Source: Rhodospirillales bacterium (lineage in GTDB: Bacteria > Pseudomonadota > Alphaproteobacteria > TMED109). Taken from it: DNA of 64,000 nucleotides. Below the pieces are notes generated by a model. That model was not told where the DNA came from, searched no databases, and saw only the letters and a program-made list of their open reading frames with translations. Below, in pieces: positions 44,629 to 53,906 of this stretch. Positions within the stretch are counted from its first letter, which is position 1. Every line of letters starts with the position of its first letter. The position numbers and the translations under genes were made by a program. The stretch covers positions 20,804 to 84,803 of the forward strand of contig VXPW01000100.1 of the NCBI GenBank assembly GCA_009839325.1, in the 5' to 3' direction.

Positions 44629-46563
44629 TCAGATGACGGCCTCCATCGCGATCGCACGCGCATCGTCGGTGAGGCCGATCGCTCGCAGGCTGCGGATGGC
44701 GGCGTTCAGGGTCAGCGGATCTGCGGCGGCGGGACCGCCGGAGCCAAGGATCGACAACACGAACAGGACGGTCTCCGCCGTCCGCGCATTCGCCACCGCG
44801 TCACGCAACTGGTAGCGGGCCGGCGCACTCGGGATCGTCGCGGTGGTTCGCACGGCAGCGTCGTCGAGCAGGGTCACCCACGATCCGCGCGGAACCGGCA
44901 CATCCATTGCTTCCAGCACGACCAGCAGCCGGCTCAGCTGATTGGCATGGTCATTCGGCGATCCGGTTACCGGGAGCGTGGCCCGGACGTCCTCGCGCGG
45001 AAACACCTCGAACGGCTCGGGTATCGGCCTGCCCGCCAGCGCCAGGGCCGGGAACAGGGAGTAGAGCTGGCCCGACGTCATGAAGTCGAGGTCGGCGGAA
45101 CTCGCCAGCATCCGGACCCACTCCTCGGCTTCCGCGTAGCGGTCGCCGGCCAGGAGCGCTCGGGCGGCCGCCACCGAGAACCAGGCGAGATCTTGCCGTG
45201 GCTTCACCGTGGCGGCGACTGCCCCGGTCACCTGCGCCATCACCGTGAAGCCAGGATCCGGGTCGGCCCGGTCCCAGAGCAGGCGCAGGAAACGGGCCCG
45301 GTCGATGGTGGTCGTGGCATTCAGCGCGGCCTGGAACAGGAGGGCACGGGCGAGCACGGGATGCAGGGCGTCGGCCTGGGTTCCGGCGCTACGGAGCTGC
45401 TCGGGCGTGAACTCGACGGCGGCGTACGTTTCCGCCAGGGCGCCGTCCCGAAGAGCGCCGACGCGCGCCGCCTGCTCGGCGGCATAGATCCGGCGCACGC
45501 TGTCGCCAGAAGCGTTCTCGGCGATCGCCCGAAGTACCGGCAGTCCCGCGGCATTCTGGTACCGGACCAGGGTTTCACCGCCGCTTGCGAGTAGCGCGAG
45601 CGCCAGGTAGTCGTCGTCGGAAAACTCCACCCCTTCCGGCAGCGGGCTGTCATCCAGTATTGCATACGCCAGTGCGGACAGGAGGGTGTCGGAGGGGAGC
45701 ACGTCCTCGAGAAGCTGAAGCGTGAGGTGCGCAGCGTCCAGGGCACCCCCTCGGATCTGGCACACCGCGAGCGCCAACCGGAGCCGGGTGGACGGTTGAT
45801 TCGCCAGTCGCTGTCGTACTTCCGCGCAGGCTTGCTCGGTGTCGCCGGCCAGGATCCGGCCTTCGAGCAACCGCTCATCCAGGGCCGGACCCACCGTATC
45901 CGGCGACACGGCCTGGGCCAGCAGGGCCAGGCCCTCTCCGTCCGCCAGCCGTACCAGGAGACGGATCCGTTCTTCCAGGAAGTGCGGCACTTCTCCCGTG
46001 TCGGTGTCAATCGGCTGCCCATCCGGACCCAGTTGCACGATTTCGCGCTGCGGCGGGCGCTCCGGCGCTCCGGCGCGACTCAGGAGCAGGCGGCGAGCGA
46101 GGCTGCGCATGGCTGGCGATTCGATCACATCCGGAACCGCGGCCAGCAGGCGCGCCGCGAGCGCCGCGTCGGTGCCTTCCCACATCGTCCACCCGAGGCC
46201 GCCTTCACTCCCGGTCAGCACGCCGAACCAGCCGGGCCGGGCGGTGGGCAGGTCCGAGATCATGACGCCCTCGTTCAGCTGAGGAACCTGGAATGCCGGC
46301 GGCACTTCGTCCTCGCCCTCACCCGTATCGTCCTCGATGACAGCGGCGTCCGGAGTCGTGGCGGGTACAAGCTGGATCGGTGCCGCGTCGGTCGCGTCAG
46401 GTGTCTGGTCTGCAGGCCCTTCCGTCAGGCTCTCAGCCGGCAACGTTGACTCGGGGTCCGTCGCCTGTGCCGCCGCGATGGCCGGCAGCAGGAGCGCGAG
46501 GCAGGCGGTACAGGCGGCGGGACGAATCAGGAAGCGGGAAATACGCTCAAAAGAAGCGATCAT
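44629..46563 (-). CDS. Exported protein of unknown function (644 residues)
   Basis: Signal peptide at the start (FLIRPAACTACLALLLPAIAAAQA), then about 60 residues rich in Asp, Glu, Pro and Thr, probably disordered. The remaining 550 residues are mostly short Ala/Leu-rich helices (ALAARLLAAVP, LRLALAVCQIRGG, VLFVLSILGSGG) in a repetitive pattern like TPR or Sel1 arrays, though no canonical repeat could be aligned by eye. I do not recognise the family. The position between a small membrane protein and xerD on the minus strand, back to back with aroK, recurs as a hypothetical gene in related bacteria as far as I recall. 44 bases before xerD. Confidence 0.8.
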   Translation of the reverse strand: MIASFERISRFLIRPAACTACLALLLPAIAAAQATDPESTLPAESLTEGPADQTPDATDAAPIQLVPATTPDAAVIEDDTGEGEDEVPPAFQVPQLNEGVMISDLPTARPGWFGVLTGSEGGLGWTMWEGTDAALAARLLAAVPDVIESPAMRSLARRLLLSRAGAPERPPQREIVQLGPDGQPIDTDTGEVPHFLEERIRLLVRLADGEGLALLAQAVSPDTVGPALDERLLEGRILAGDTEQACAEVRQRLANQPSTRLRLALAVCQIRGGALDAAHLTLQLLEDVLPSDTLLSALAYAILDDSPLPEGVEFSDDDYLALALLASGGETLVRYQNAAGLPVLRAIAENASGDSVRRIYAAEQAARVGALRDGALAETYAAVEFTPEQLRSAGTQADALHPVLARALLFQAALNATTTIDRARFLRLLWDRADPDPGFTVMAQVTGAVAATVKPRQDLAWFSVAAARALLAGDRYAEAEEWVRMLASSADLDFMTSGQLYSLFPALALAGRPIPEPFEVFPREDVRATLPVTGSPNDHANQLSRLLVVLEAMDVPVPRGSWVTLLDDAAVRTTATIPSAPARYQLRDAVANARTAETVLFVLSILGSGGPAAADPLTLNAAIRSLRAIGLTDDARAIAMEAVI

Positions 46564-46729
46564 TCGGGATTTGCTCTTCCACGAGTGCAGGTTCAGGAGT
46601 GATGTCCACGGAGAGGAGCACATACACTCCGGTACCCAGAACCGCGCCGATTACCAGAAGGAACAGCACAATCAGAATCTGCGTTCTGCGCCGCGCCTCC
46701 AAACGAGTCTGTTCTTGACCGGCAAACAT
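46547..46729 (-). CDS. 60-residue single-pass membrane protein
   Basis: Starts MFAGQEQTRLEARRRTQ, then one strong membrane helix (ILIVLFLLVIGAVLGTGVYVLL) and an acidic periplasmic tail (VDITPEPALVEEQIPNDRFF). The basic residues before the helix predict an N-in topology. Its end overlaps the start of the 644-residue exported protein by 17 bases, so the two are almost certainly co-translated and may interact at the membrane. Family not recognised. Confidence 0.65.
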   Translation of the reverse strand: MFAGQEQTRLEARRRTQILIVLFLLVIGAVLGTGVYVLLSVDITPEPALVEEQIPNDRFF

Positions 46730-46764
46730 CACTCGAATTGGTCCCAGCCCGGCTCTGAGGCCAC

Positions 46765-46770
46765 AATATA
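46765..46770 (-). promoter_or_regulatory. Candidate -10 element for the seven-gene minus-strand run
   Basis: TATATT on the minus strand, about 36 bases before ATG 46729, in an AT-rich patch. No good -35 at the usual spacing. Confidence 0.3.
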
Positions 46771-46962
46771 GAACAGATGGTGCGGGCCAGAGGCAATCTA
46801 CCGGCAACGAAGGACCGCGTTGACTCCCGCTCCCGCGAACGGAACTTCACGAGTCAACTGACTATGCGGCGGCGAGTCGCGGCATGGTAAACTCCCCGCC
46901 GGTTGCGACACAGCAGGGCGGACGCACGCAGGCCTGCCGGATCGTTATGGGGAGCGTCACCG

Positions 46963-47544
46963 GTGGAGACTGGGAGCGCAGACGCGTTGGGCGATGATTC
47001 TGGTGCTCAGGCCGCATCGCAGGTGCTCGGTCGCCGACACTTGGTGCTAGTGGGGTTGATGGGGGCCGGAAAGTCCGCCATTGGCCGGCGACTTGCGGAC
47101 TTGCTTGGTCGGCCGTTCGCCGACAGCGACACGGTGGTGGAGGCGGAGGCCGGGCAGACGATCTCAGACATCTTCGCGCGTGATGGCGAGGACGCCTTTC
47201 GGCACATGGAGGAAGCGGTCCTTAAACGCCTGCTTGGAGGCGCTCCGGCGGTCATTGCAACCGGCGGCGGCGCGTTCCTGCGCCCTGCGAACCGGGTTCA
47301 CATCAAACGATCCGGGCTGTCGGTATGGCTGCGCGCCGAACTCGACGTCCTGGTCGGGCGGCTCCGTCGGCCGGCCACCCGGCCTTTGCTGGCCGGCGAC
47401 AGCACCCGCAATGCGCTGACGACACTGATGGAAAAGCGATACCCGGTCTACGCGAAAGCGGATGTCGTGGTCGTTTCGGAAGACGTTGCGCATGCGGTGA
47501 CGGTCCGCCGGACACTCGCGGCCATCGCCGCGGTTACCGCATGA
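46963..47544 (+). CDS. aroK: Shikimate kinase
   Basis: 193 residues from GTG 46963, with a GGGGAG site about 8 bases upstream. P-loop GLMGAGKSAIG at 31-41, shikimate-site FADSDTVVEAEAG, the conserved FRHMEE, GGGAFLR, and the LID region RPATRPLL. Phosphorylates shikimate in the pathway to chorismate. The stop overlaps the aroB start (ATGA). The first 25 residues are an extension often seen in alphaproteobacteria. Confidence 0.94.
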   Translation: METGSADALGDDSGAQAASQVLGRRHLVLVGLMGAGKSAIGRRLADLLGRPFADSDTVVEAEAGQTISDIFARDGEDAFRHMEEAVLKRLLGGAPAVIATGGGAFLRPANRVHIKRSGLSVWLRAELDVLVGRLRRPATRPLLAGDSTRNALTTLMEKRYPVYAKADVVVVSEDVAHAVTVRRTLAAIAAVTA

Positions 47545-48662
47545 GCACGCCGCACCGTCAGGTCTCCGTTCCGCTGGGAGATCGGGCCTACGAGGTTGCG
47601 GTGGGACCGGGCGTGCTGGGCGCGGCCGGGCGGCTCCACCGCGAACTGGACCTCGGACCCGCCCTGATCGTGACCGAGCCCGAGGTGGCCGAACATCACG
47701 CCCCGGTGGTGGTCGAGTCCCTTCGGGACTCCAATGTGCCGGTACGTGCTGTTCTCGAGGTCCCATCCGGTGAGCCGGCCAAGACGTATGCCTCGTTCGA
47801 ACATCTGGTCGAGCGATTGCTAGCCGCTGAAATCCGGCGGGACTGCAGCGTCTACGCGGTGGGCGGCGGGTGCGTCGGTGACCTAGCCGGGTTCGCGGCG
47901 GGAACCGTGCTGCGCGGGGTGGCGTTGGTGCAGGCTCCGACCACTCTGCTGGCCCAAGTGGACAGTTCGGTGGGCGGCAAGACGGCGATCAACACCCGGG
48001 CGGGGAAGAACCTGCTGGGGGTGTTCCATCAACCCCGCCTCGTGCTCGCCGATGTCGCGACCCTCCGGACGCTGCCCCCCCGCGAGCTTCGTGCGGGTTA
48101 CGGGGAAGTGGTGAAGTACGGCCTGCTCGGCGACGCCGACCTGTTTGGCTGGCTGGAACGCCACGGCCAGGCGCTCCTGGCCGGCGACGAAGAACTGCGC
48201 ACAACCGCAGTCGAGCGCTGCTGCCGGATCAAGGCGCAGGTGGTCGCGGACGACGAGCGCGAGCACGGTGGACGTGCCCTGCTCAACCTGGGCCACACGT
48301 TCGGGCACGCGCTCGAGGCTGAAGCCGGGATGGATGGTACGCTGCGCCACGGCGAGGCGGTGGCGGTCGGCTGCGTCCTTGCGTTCCGGTATTCGGAGCG
48401 GCGCGGACATGCCGCCGCCGGAACGGCCGACCGGATTGCGCGACACCTGGCACAGGTGGGATTGCCCACGTCTCCGCAGCAAGCTCTCGGCCGACCCTGG
48501 TCGGCCGACACGGCGATCCGACAGATGCAGTCGGACAAGAAGATCCGAAGCGATGACAGGATGCCGCTGGTCCTGGCCAGGGCAATCGGCGGCGCATTTG
48601 TGGCGCCGGATTGCAGCCGTGACGACATTGCCGCCTTTCTGCATGCGGAGTCAGAGAATTGA
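47541..48662 (+). CDS. aroB: 3-dehydroquinate synthase
   Basis: 373 residues. Converts DAHP to 3-dehydroquinate with NAD and a divalent metal. Motifs: GGGCVGDLAGFAAGT (NAD loop), PTTLLAQVDSSVGGKTAIN, GYGEVVKYGLL (metal Glu), LNLGHTFGHALE (metal His) and LRHGEAVAVG (second metal His). Coupled to aroK; the CNNM gene follows 34 bases later. Confidence 0.96.
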   Translation: MSTPHRQVSVPLGDRAYEVAVGPGVLGAAGRLHRELDLGPALIVTEPEVAEHHAPVVVESLRDSNVPVRAVLEVPSGEPAKTYASFEHLVERLLAAEIRRDCSVYAVGGGCVGDLAGFAAGTVLRGVALVQAPTTLLAQVDSSVGGKTAINTRAGKNLLGVFHQPRLVLADVATLRTLPPRELRAGYGEVVKYGLLGDADLFGWLERHGQALLAGDEELRTTAVERCCRIKAQVVADDEREHGGRALLNLGHTFGHALEAEAGMDGTLRHGEAVAVGCVLAFRYSERRGHAAAGTADRIARHLAQVGLPTSPQQALGRPWSADTAIRQMQSDKKIRSDDRMPLVLARAIGGAFVAPDCSRDDIAAFLHAESEN

Positions 48663-48696
48663 TCGGCACCGCCGCTTCCACCTTCAGGACCAACGC

Positions 48697-49950
48697 TTGA
48701 ACCCGCTACCGTTAGACCTTGCCGCCATCGGCGGCCTGCTGCTGCTTTCCGCGTTCTTTTCCGGGTCCGAAACTGCCCTGACAGCGGCTTCGCGTCCCTG
48801 GATACACCTCCACGCCGCGCGCGGCGACCGACGGGCGCTCCGGGTGCAGCGGCTGCTCGACCGCCGCGAGCAGATGATCAGCGCCATCCTGCTCGGCAAC
48901 AACCTGGTCAATATTCTGGCGTCTGCCCTGGCCACCCGGGCCCTGATCGAGCAGTTTGGCGGAGCCGGGGTGCTCTATGCGACCGTCGTGATGACGTTGC
49001 TGGTCTTGGTATTCGCGGAAATCCTCCCGAAGACCGTCGCGATCCGCCACGCCGACCGCATCGCTCCGTGGGTGGCGATTCCGATAGCGCCGCTGGTAAC
49101 GCTGCTGACGCCGTTGACGATGGTGGTCGGGGCGGTGTTCCGGCTCGGCGGTCGGCTGGGCCGCGCCGCATCGACCGGCCGGACGGCACGGGAGGAACTC
49201 CGCGGCGCGATCGAACTTGCTGCGACGGCGGGGGTTCGACGTCGCGACCGCAACATGCTGCGGAGCGTGCTCGATCTCGACCACGTAACGGTGCGAAGCG
49301 TGATGGTGCCGCGGGTCCGGATGCTGACCTTGGACGCTTCGCAGCCGACGGACGTCCTCGCGTCCGAGGTCCTCAGGAACCCGTATACCCGTTACCCGGT
49401 CTGGGAGGATGAACGGGAGAACATCATCGGCATCCTGCACGCACGCAAACTCTTCATGCGGATTCAACAGATGGGAGAAGCGAAATCCATCGACATCCGC
49501 GAAGTGCTGGATGAACCGTGGTACGTGCCGGACGTCACCACGCTCGCTCACCAGCTGGATTCGTTTCGTGCGCGGCAAACCCCCATGGCCCTGGTGGTCG
49601 ACGAGTACGGGGCGTTGGAAGGGCTGGTAACCCTGAAAGACATACTCGAGGACATCGTCGGCGACATTCCGGATGAATTCGATCCGGTACGGACGCTCCC
49701 GCAGCCGGAGACGGACCAGAGTGTGATCGTGCCGGGCGACACGTCGGTGCGCGACCTGAACCGGCGCTACGACTGGCAACTCCCCACGGACGGAGCACCG
49801 ACGATCGCCGGTCTCGTGATCGATGAAGCCGAGGAGCTTCCGGAAGAGGGAGCCGAGGTGCAGGTGCCCGGATTTGCGGTGCAGGTCCTGCGAAAGGACG
49901 GAGCGCGGCTCGTTCGGCTGCGCCTCCGCCCGAACGCGCAGTTGCAATAG
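48697..49950 (+). CDS. CNNM/CorC-type membrane protein with CBS domains
   Basis: 417 residues. An N-terminal DUF21 membrane domain of three or four helices (GGLLLLSAFFSGSETALTAAS, ILLGNNLVNILASALAT, EILPKTVA) is followed by a CBS pair (VRSVMVPRVRMLTL; PMALVVDEYGALEGLVTLKDILEDIVGDI) and a C-terminal CorC_HlyC domain. Linked to Mg2+/Co2+ export in this family. Start TTG 48697 with AGGA 7 bases upstream. The aroK-aroB-CNNM order is common in alphaproteobacteria. Confidence 0.9.
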   Translation: MNPLPLDLAAIGGLLLLSAFFSGSETALTAASRPWIHLHAARGDRRALRVQRLLDRREQMISAILLGNNLVNILASALATRALIEQFGGAGVLYATVVMTLLVLVFAEILPKTVAIRHADRIAPWVAIPIAPLVTLLTPLTMVVGAVFRLGGRLGRAASTGRTAREELRGAIELAATAGVRRRDRNMLRSVLDLDHVTVRSVMVPRVRMLTLDASQPTDVLASEVLRNPYTRYPVWEDERENIIGILHARKLFMRIQQMGEAKSIDIREVLDEPWYVPDVTTLAHQLDSFRARQTPMALVVDEYGALEGLVTLKDILEDIVGDIPDEFDPVRTLPQPETDQSVIVPGDTSVRDLNRRYDWQLPTDGAPTIAGLVIDEAEELPEEGAEVQVPGFAVQVLRKDGARLVRLRLRPNAQLQ

Positions 49951-50275
49951 GGGCAGCCGCTTCGGTCAGCCGCGCCACCGGCTTCGGTCTGCACCGGCGG
50001 CGCCTGTCCCCTGCGGGAATCTCCTTACGACGGCCCGTCCTCGCACTGGCACGCGTTTCCGACCTGGACAGCTGAGCGGGAACGGGAGCGCGTCGGGTGG
50101 TTGCGTCCGGGCTGCCATCCGGCTTGCCTGCGTGGCGGCGCGGCAGTACTGCTGACGTCCGGCGCTAGGGTGCATGGGTCGGGCTCGACGACTGGGGGTC
50201 ATCACCGGGGCTCTTCTGCCGATTTCCCGGAGTTTCGGGACTTCGAACGGCGGCGGCTACTGGACTGGATTTGCT
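49951..50275 (+). other. Intergenic region, no gene seen
   Basis: About 325 bases between the CNNM and AEC genes. A near-direct repeat, GCTTCGGTCAG and GCTTCGGTCTG, lies close after the CNNM stop. No clear promoter or hairpin was found. If the AEC gene starts at ATG 50174 the gap shrinks to 223 bases. Confidence 0.4.
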
Positions 50276-51178
50276 GTGATCGCTTCCCTGGGCAGCATTG
50301 TCCTGGCGCTCCTGCCCATCCTCGCGCCGGTATTCGCGATTTCGGGGCTCGGATACCTGTGGGTCAAGGGCGGGTTCCATTTTGATACGCGGCAGGTCAC
50401 GGATCTCGTCAGCCGGATCGGGGCACCCTGCCTGATCTTTACGACGCTGGCGACACTCCGGTCGCCGGCCGCGCTGGCGATCGATGTGGCACTGGCGGCC
50501 ATCTTCATGATCCTGGGGGCGATGGTCATAGGTCTGGTGGCGCTGCCGCTCGCGGGTCTGTCGCGGCGGACGTTTCTGGCGCCGATGATGTTCCCCAACA
50601 GCGGCAATCTCGGGATTTCCATCTGCCTCTTCGCGTTCGCCGCAGCGGGCCTCGAGCTCGGGATCGTCTTCTTCACGGTCACCGCGACGCTGCACTTCAC
50701 ACTCGGTGTCCTGATCTGGTCCGGGAACGCCAATCCCATCGCGTTGCTGCGCACACCGTTTCCGTACGCCGTGGCAGCCGGGCTGGCCGTGCTGCTGACC
50801 GGCGCGGCGGTGCCCGAATGGGTGTTTGCCACCACTTCGCTCCTTGGCGGCATCGCGATCCCGCTGATGCTGTTCACGCTGGGAGCGACGATCGCCAACT
50901 TCCAGGTCGTTTGGTTCGGTCGCGTCGTGCGCGCTGTCACCATGAAATATGCCATTGGCTTGGGACTGGCGTTCGGGATCACCGAGGGACTTGGCCTGGA
51001 GGGTGTCGCCCGGGGGGTCGTGCTGATCCAGGGGGTCCTGCCGACACCGGTCTTCGCGGCTCTCTTCGCCCAGCACTATCGACGCAGTCCCGAGGAGGTC
51101 GCTAGCGTCGTGGTCATCACCACCATTGCGTCGCTGGTCCTGGTCCCCATCATGCTCACGTACTTGTTGCTACCCTGA
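50276..51178 (+). CDS. AEC (auxin efflux carrier) family transporter
   Basis: 300 residues from GTG 50276 with ten membrane helices. LALLPILAPVFAISGLGYL is the first helix, and the conserved MMFPNSGNLGISICLF (the N-x-G-N-x-G core of the family) lies mid-protein. Exports organic anions or similar compounds; substrate unknown. ATG 50174 in the same frame would add 34 residues that do not look like this family and have only a weak ribosome site. Confidence 0.85.
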   Translation: MIASLGSIVLALLPILAPVFAISGLGYLWVKGGFHFDTRQVTDLVSRIGAPCLIFTTLATLRSPAALAIDVALAAIFMILGAMVIGLVALPLAGLSRRTFLAPMMFPNSGNLGISICLFAFAAAGLELGIVFFTVTATLHFTLGVLIWSGNANPIALLRTPFPYAVAAGLAVLLTGAAVPEWVFATTSLLGGIAIPLMLFTLGATIANFQVVWFGRVVRAVTMKYAIGLGLAFGITEGLGLEGVARGVVLIQGVLPTPVFAALFAQHYRRSPEEVASVVVITTIASLVLVPIMLTYLLLP

Positions 51179-51232
51179 CCCGCCGCTAGGCGGGCCACCC
51201 AAGAACTTGTTTCATCATCGGAGAACGCCGCA

Positions 51233-51826
51233 ATGCCCTTGCCTGAAGCCGAAGCCCGCACCGCCCTGCACTGCCGCCAGCTGATCTGCCGCGGCTACCG
51301 GCGCGAGGACGGTCTTTGGGACATCGAGGGCCACCTTTGTGACACCAAGGACTACGGATTCACGACCCGCTGGCGCGGAGATGTCGCGGCCGGCGACCCG
51401 ATTCATGACATGTGGATCCGATTGACCGTCGACGATGACTTCATCGTTCGGGAGGTGCACGTGGCGGTGGAGAAATCGCCGTACCCGATGTGCCCGGCGG
51501 TCATTCCCAACCTGCAGCGCCTGAAAGGGATCCCGATCGCTCGGGGTTGGCGGCGGGCGGTACGCGAGCGGCTGGGCGGCACTGCGGGCTGCACGCACCT
51601 GGTGGAGATGCTGTTTCCGCTTGCCACGGCCGCATTCCAGACGATTTATCCGGCGCGGATTCGCGACCGGGGAAAGCCGGTAGAGGATCTGAAGGCCGGC
51701 GACCGGCCAATGCTCCTGAACACCTGCCACGCCTACGCTGAAAGCAGTCCGGTGGTGCGTGACCTCTACCCCGCGCACTACCGTCCCGCGGCCGCCGGGA
51801 ACGGCGCGGCGGATCGCCGGTCCTAG
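51233..51826 (+). CDS. DUF2889 family protein
   Basis: 197 residues, cytoplasmic. Recognised from the DUF2889 pattern: HCRQLICRGYRREDGLWDIEGHL, DTKDYGF, GDPIHDMWIRLTVD, GCTHLVEML and HAYAESSPVV. The conserved Cys and His residues (GCTHL, NTCHAY) could bind metal. Function unknown; family members often neighbour aromatic or organic-acid catabolism genes. GGAGAA ribosome site upstream. Its TAG stop shares the palindrome CTAG with the bolA stop on the other strand. Confidence 0.85.
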   Translation: MPLPEAEARTALHCRQLICRGYRREDGLWDIEGHLCDTKDYGFTTRWRGDVAAGDPIHDMWIRLTVDDDFIVREVHVAVEKSPYPMCPAVIPNLQRLKGIPIARGWRRAVRERLGGTAGCTHLVEMLFPLATAAFQTIYPARIRDRGKPVEDLKAGDRPMLLNTCHAYAESSPVVRDLYPAHYRPAAAGNGAADRRS

Positions 51827-52113
51827 GGGTTCGTCGCGGCGCCGGGATCCGGAGCGGGCACTGACAGTTCAAGAGCCAGCGCGTGTACGCCTCCAGCCAG
51901 TTCCGCCTTCAGGATCTCGTGCACCAGCTGGTGCCGCTCGATCCGGCTCAGGCCGCGAAAAGCGGTACTCTCGATCTTTACCCGGTAGTGACTCTCCCCG
52001 CCCTGCGGGGCGCCGGCGTGTCCGGCGTGCAGGCGGGATTCGTCTTCGATCTCGATACTTGCCGAGCCAAGTCGCGCCTGCAGCGCCGCCAGCATTCGTT
52101 CCGCTCGGGTCAC
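51823..52113 (-). CDS. bolA: BolA family protein
   Basis: 96 residues, class II KH-like fold. Motifs: IEIEDESRLHAGHAGA with the conserved His, HYRVKIESTAFRGLSRIERHQLV, and the helix ending VHALALEL. BolA proteins pair with monothiol glutaredoxins in iron-sulfur traffic and affect cell morphology. No glutaredoxin gene is adjacent. Overlaps the DUF2889 gene by 4 bases, tail to tail. Confidence 0.93.
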   Translation of the reverse strand: MTRAERMLAALQARLGSASIEIEDESRLHAGHAGAPQGGESHYRVKIESTAFRGLSRIERHQLVHEILKAELAGGVHALALELSVPAPDPGAATNP

Positions 52114-52253
52114 CCTGTGCGCTCCTCTTCAGGTGATGGCCGAGCCGACACCCTGACGCATGGATTTGATCACCGCAAGCGCTCCGGCGCAGGCACGGAC
52201 CGTTCCGATGGCGACCCTTTGCCTGAATCGACTTGTGCCACCATGATGCGGCC

Positions 52254-52844
52254 ATGACTGCTCGTCGCTCTCGCCGCAATCCTCCTCGCGGAGCGCCCGA
52301 ATGCCTGGGCGACGATGCCCGCGTTCCTCCGCGGGTGTGTGAACATCCCGATTGCTCCGACCTCGGTCAGTACCCGGCGCCACGGTCGCGCCATGCGCTT
52401 CGCAATTGGCGCTGGTTTTGCCTGGCCCATGTCCGGGAGTACAACCGACGTTGGAACTATTTCGAAGGCTGTGATGAGGTGGAGATTGGCCGAGAGGTTC
52501 GCGATGACATCGGCTGGCAACGTCCGACCTGGCCGCTGAGAGAGCATGTGCGGAGGTCTGAGCCGCGGTTAACGGACTGGTTCGGTCTGTTTCGCGAGAG
52601 CAGCCAGCCACGGGGGGGCCAACGCTCGCCCCGTCGAGCGCGGCCTGACGCGCATGTGATGCGTGCCCTCCGCGTGCTCGGTCTCGGCGAGGAAGCGTCG
52701 CTGGAGACCATCAAGACGCGCTATAAGTCGCTCGTGAAGTCGCACCATCCGGACGCCAACGGCGGCGACGCAGGGGCGTCGGACCGGCTGGTCGGAATTA
52801 ACGCGGCGTATGCCGTTCTTACCCGTTACCACGGCAAGGCCTGA
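52254..52844 (+). CDS. J-domain (DnaJ-like) protein
   Basis: 196 residues. J-domain at about 134-196: RALRVLGLGEEASLETIKTRYKSLVK with HPD at 165-167, then AYAVLTRY. The N-terminal half has Cys29, Cys34, Cys56 and His59 in VCEHPDCSDLG and FCLAHV, a possible zinc site, followed by EYNRRWNYFEG, which recurs in alphaproteobacterial members. It lacks the Gly/Phe and central zinc domains of DnaJ, so it is a specialised co-chaperone. It precedes cobS by 36 bases. Confidence 0.88.
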   Translation: MTARRSRRNPPRGAPECLGDDARVPPRVCEHPDCSDLGQYPAPRSRHALRNWRWFCLAHVREYNRRWNYFEGCDEVEIGREVRDDIGWQRPTWPLREHVRRSEPRLTDWFGLFRESSQPRGGQRSPRRARPDAHVMRALRVLGLGEEASLETIKTRYKSLVKSHHPDANGGDAGASDRLVGINAAYAVLTRYHGKA

Positions 52845-52880
52845 GCGGGCCGCGCTTTCCTCGAAGTCGAACACGCACAC

Positions 52881-53906
52881 ATGTCGAATATTCCAGCTGG
52901 CCCCGAAGCCGTTCGAACCCCTGTACCCGATTCCGTCGTCTCGGTTCGAGAGGTTTTCGGAATTGATACCGACCTCGAGGTTCCCGCGTACTCGCAACCG
53001 GATGAGCATGTTCCGGAGATCGACGACTCGTACCGCTTCGATCCCGAGACGACCCTCGCCATCCTTGCGGGATTTCGCGACAACCGCCGGGTGCTGATCC
53101 AGGGCTATCACGGCACGGGCAAGTCGACCCACATCGAGCAAGTTGCCGCCCGCCTGAACTGGCGCTGCGTCCGGATCAACCTCGACAGCCACATCAGCAG
53201 GATCGATCTCGTCGGCCGGGACGCCATCGTGGTCCGCGACGGCCACCAGATCACCGAGTTCCGGGAAGGCATGCTGCCATGGGCGCTGCAGTCCCCGACG
53301 GCGCTGGTGTTCGACGAGTACGACGCCGGTCGACCCGACGTCATGTTCGTGATCCAGCGGGTGCTGGAAGTCGACGGCCGGCTCACGCTCCTCGACCAGA
53401 ACCGCGTCCTGCGGCCGCATCCCGGGTTCCGTCTGTTTGCGACGGCCAACACCATCGGTCTGGGTGACGCCAGCGGCCTCTACCACGGAACCCAGCAGAT
53501 CAACCAGGGACAAATGGACCGCTGGAATGTGGTGGCGACGCTGAACTATCTGGCGGAGGACGCGGAAGTGGAGATCGTCCACGCCAAGGTGCCTGCCTTC
53601 GCGGAACCGGGGCACTCGGAGACCGTGAAGGCGATGGTCGCCGTCGCCAATCTGACACGCCGGGGACTGGCGGCAGGCGACATCTCAACGGTCATGTCGC
53701 CGCGGACCGTGATCACGTGGGCCGAGAACGCGCTCATCTTTGAGGCCGGTGGCGGTGACCGGGAGGAGGCCAACGCACTTGCCTTCCGCCTGACGTTCCT
53801 GAACAAGTGCGACGAGGTCGAACGCTCGGTGGTGGCGGAATATTTCCAGCGCTGTTTCGGGCGCGACCTGCCGGAGAGCTGGGTCAGCGGGATGCCGAAG
53901 GGATGA
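52881..53906 (+). CDS. cobS: Cobaltochelatase subunit CobS
   Basis: 341 residues, AAA+ ATPase. Walker [11 protein letters not shown] (residues 74-83), Walker [10 protein letters not shown], sensor 1 [11 protein letters not shown]. Motor of the aerobic ATP-dependent cobalt chelatase CobNST, which inserts Co2+ into hydrogenobyrinic acid diamide during cobalamin synthesis. CobN is outside the window. ATGA overlap with cobT. Confidence 0.95.
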   Translation: MSNIPAGPEAVRTPVPDSVVSVREVFGIDTDLEVPAYSQPDEHVPEIDDSYRFDPETTLAILAGFRDNRRVLIQGYHGTGKSTHIEQVAARLNWRCVRINLDSHISRIDLVGRDAIVVRDGHQITEFREGMLPWALQSPTALVFDEYDAGRPDVMFVIQRVLEVDGRLTLLDQNRVLRPHPGFRLFATANTIGLGDASGLYHGTQQINQGQMDRWNVVATLNYLAEDAEVEIVHAKVPAFAEPGHSETVKAMVAVANLTRRGLAAGDISTVMSPRTVITWAENALIFEAGGGDREEANALAFRLTFLNKCDEVERSVVAEYFQRCFGRDLPESWVSGMPKG

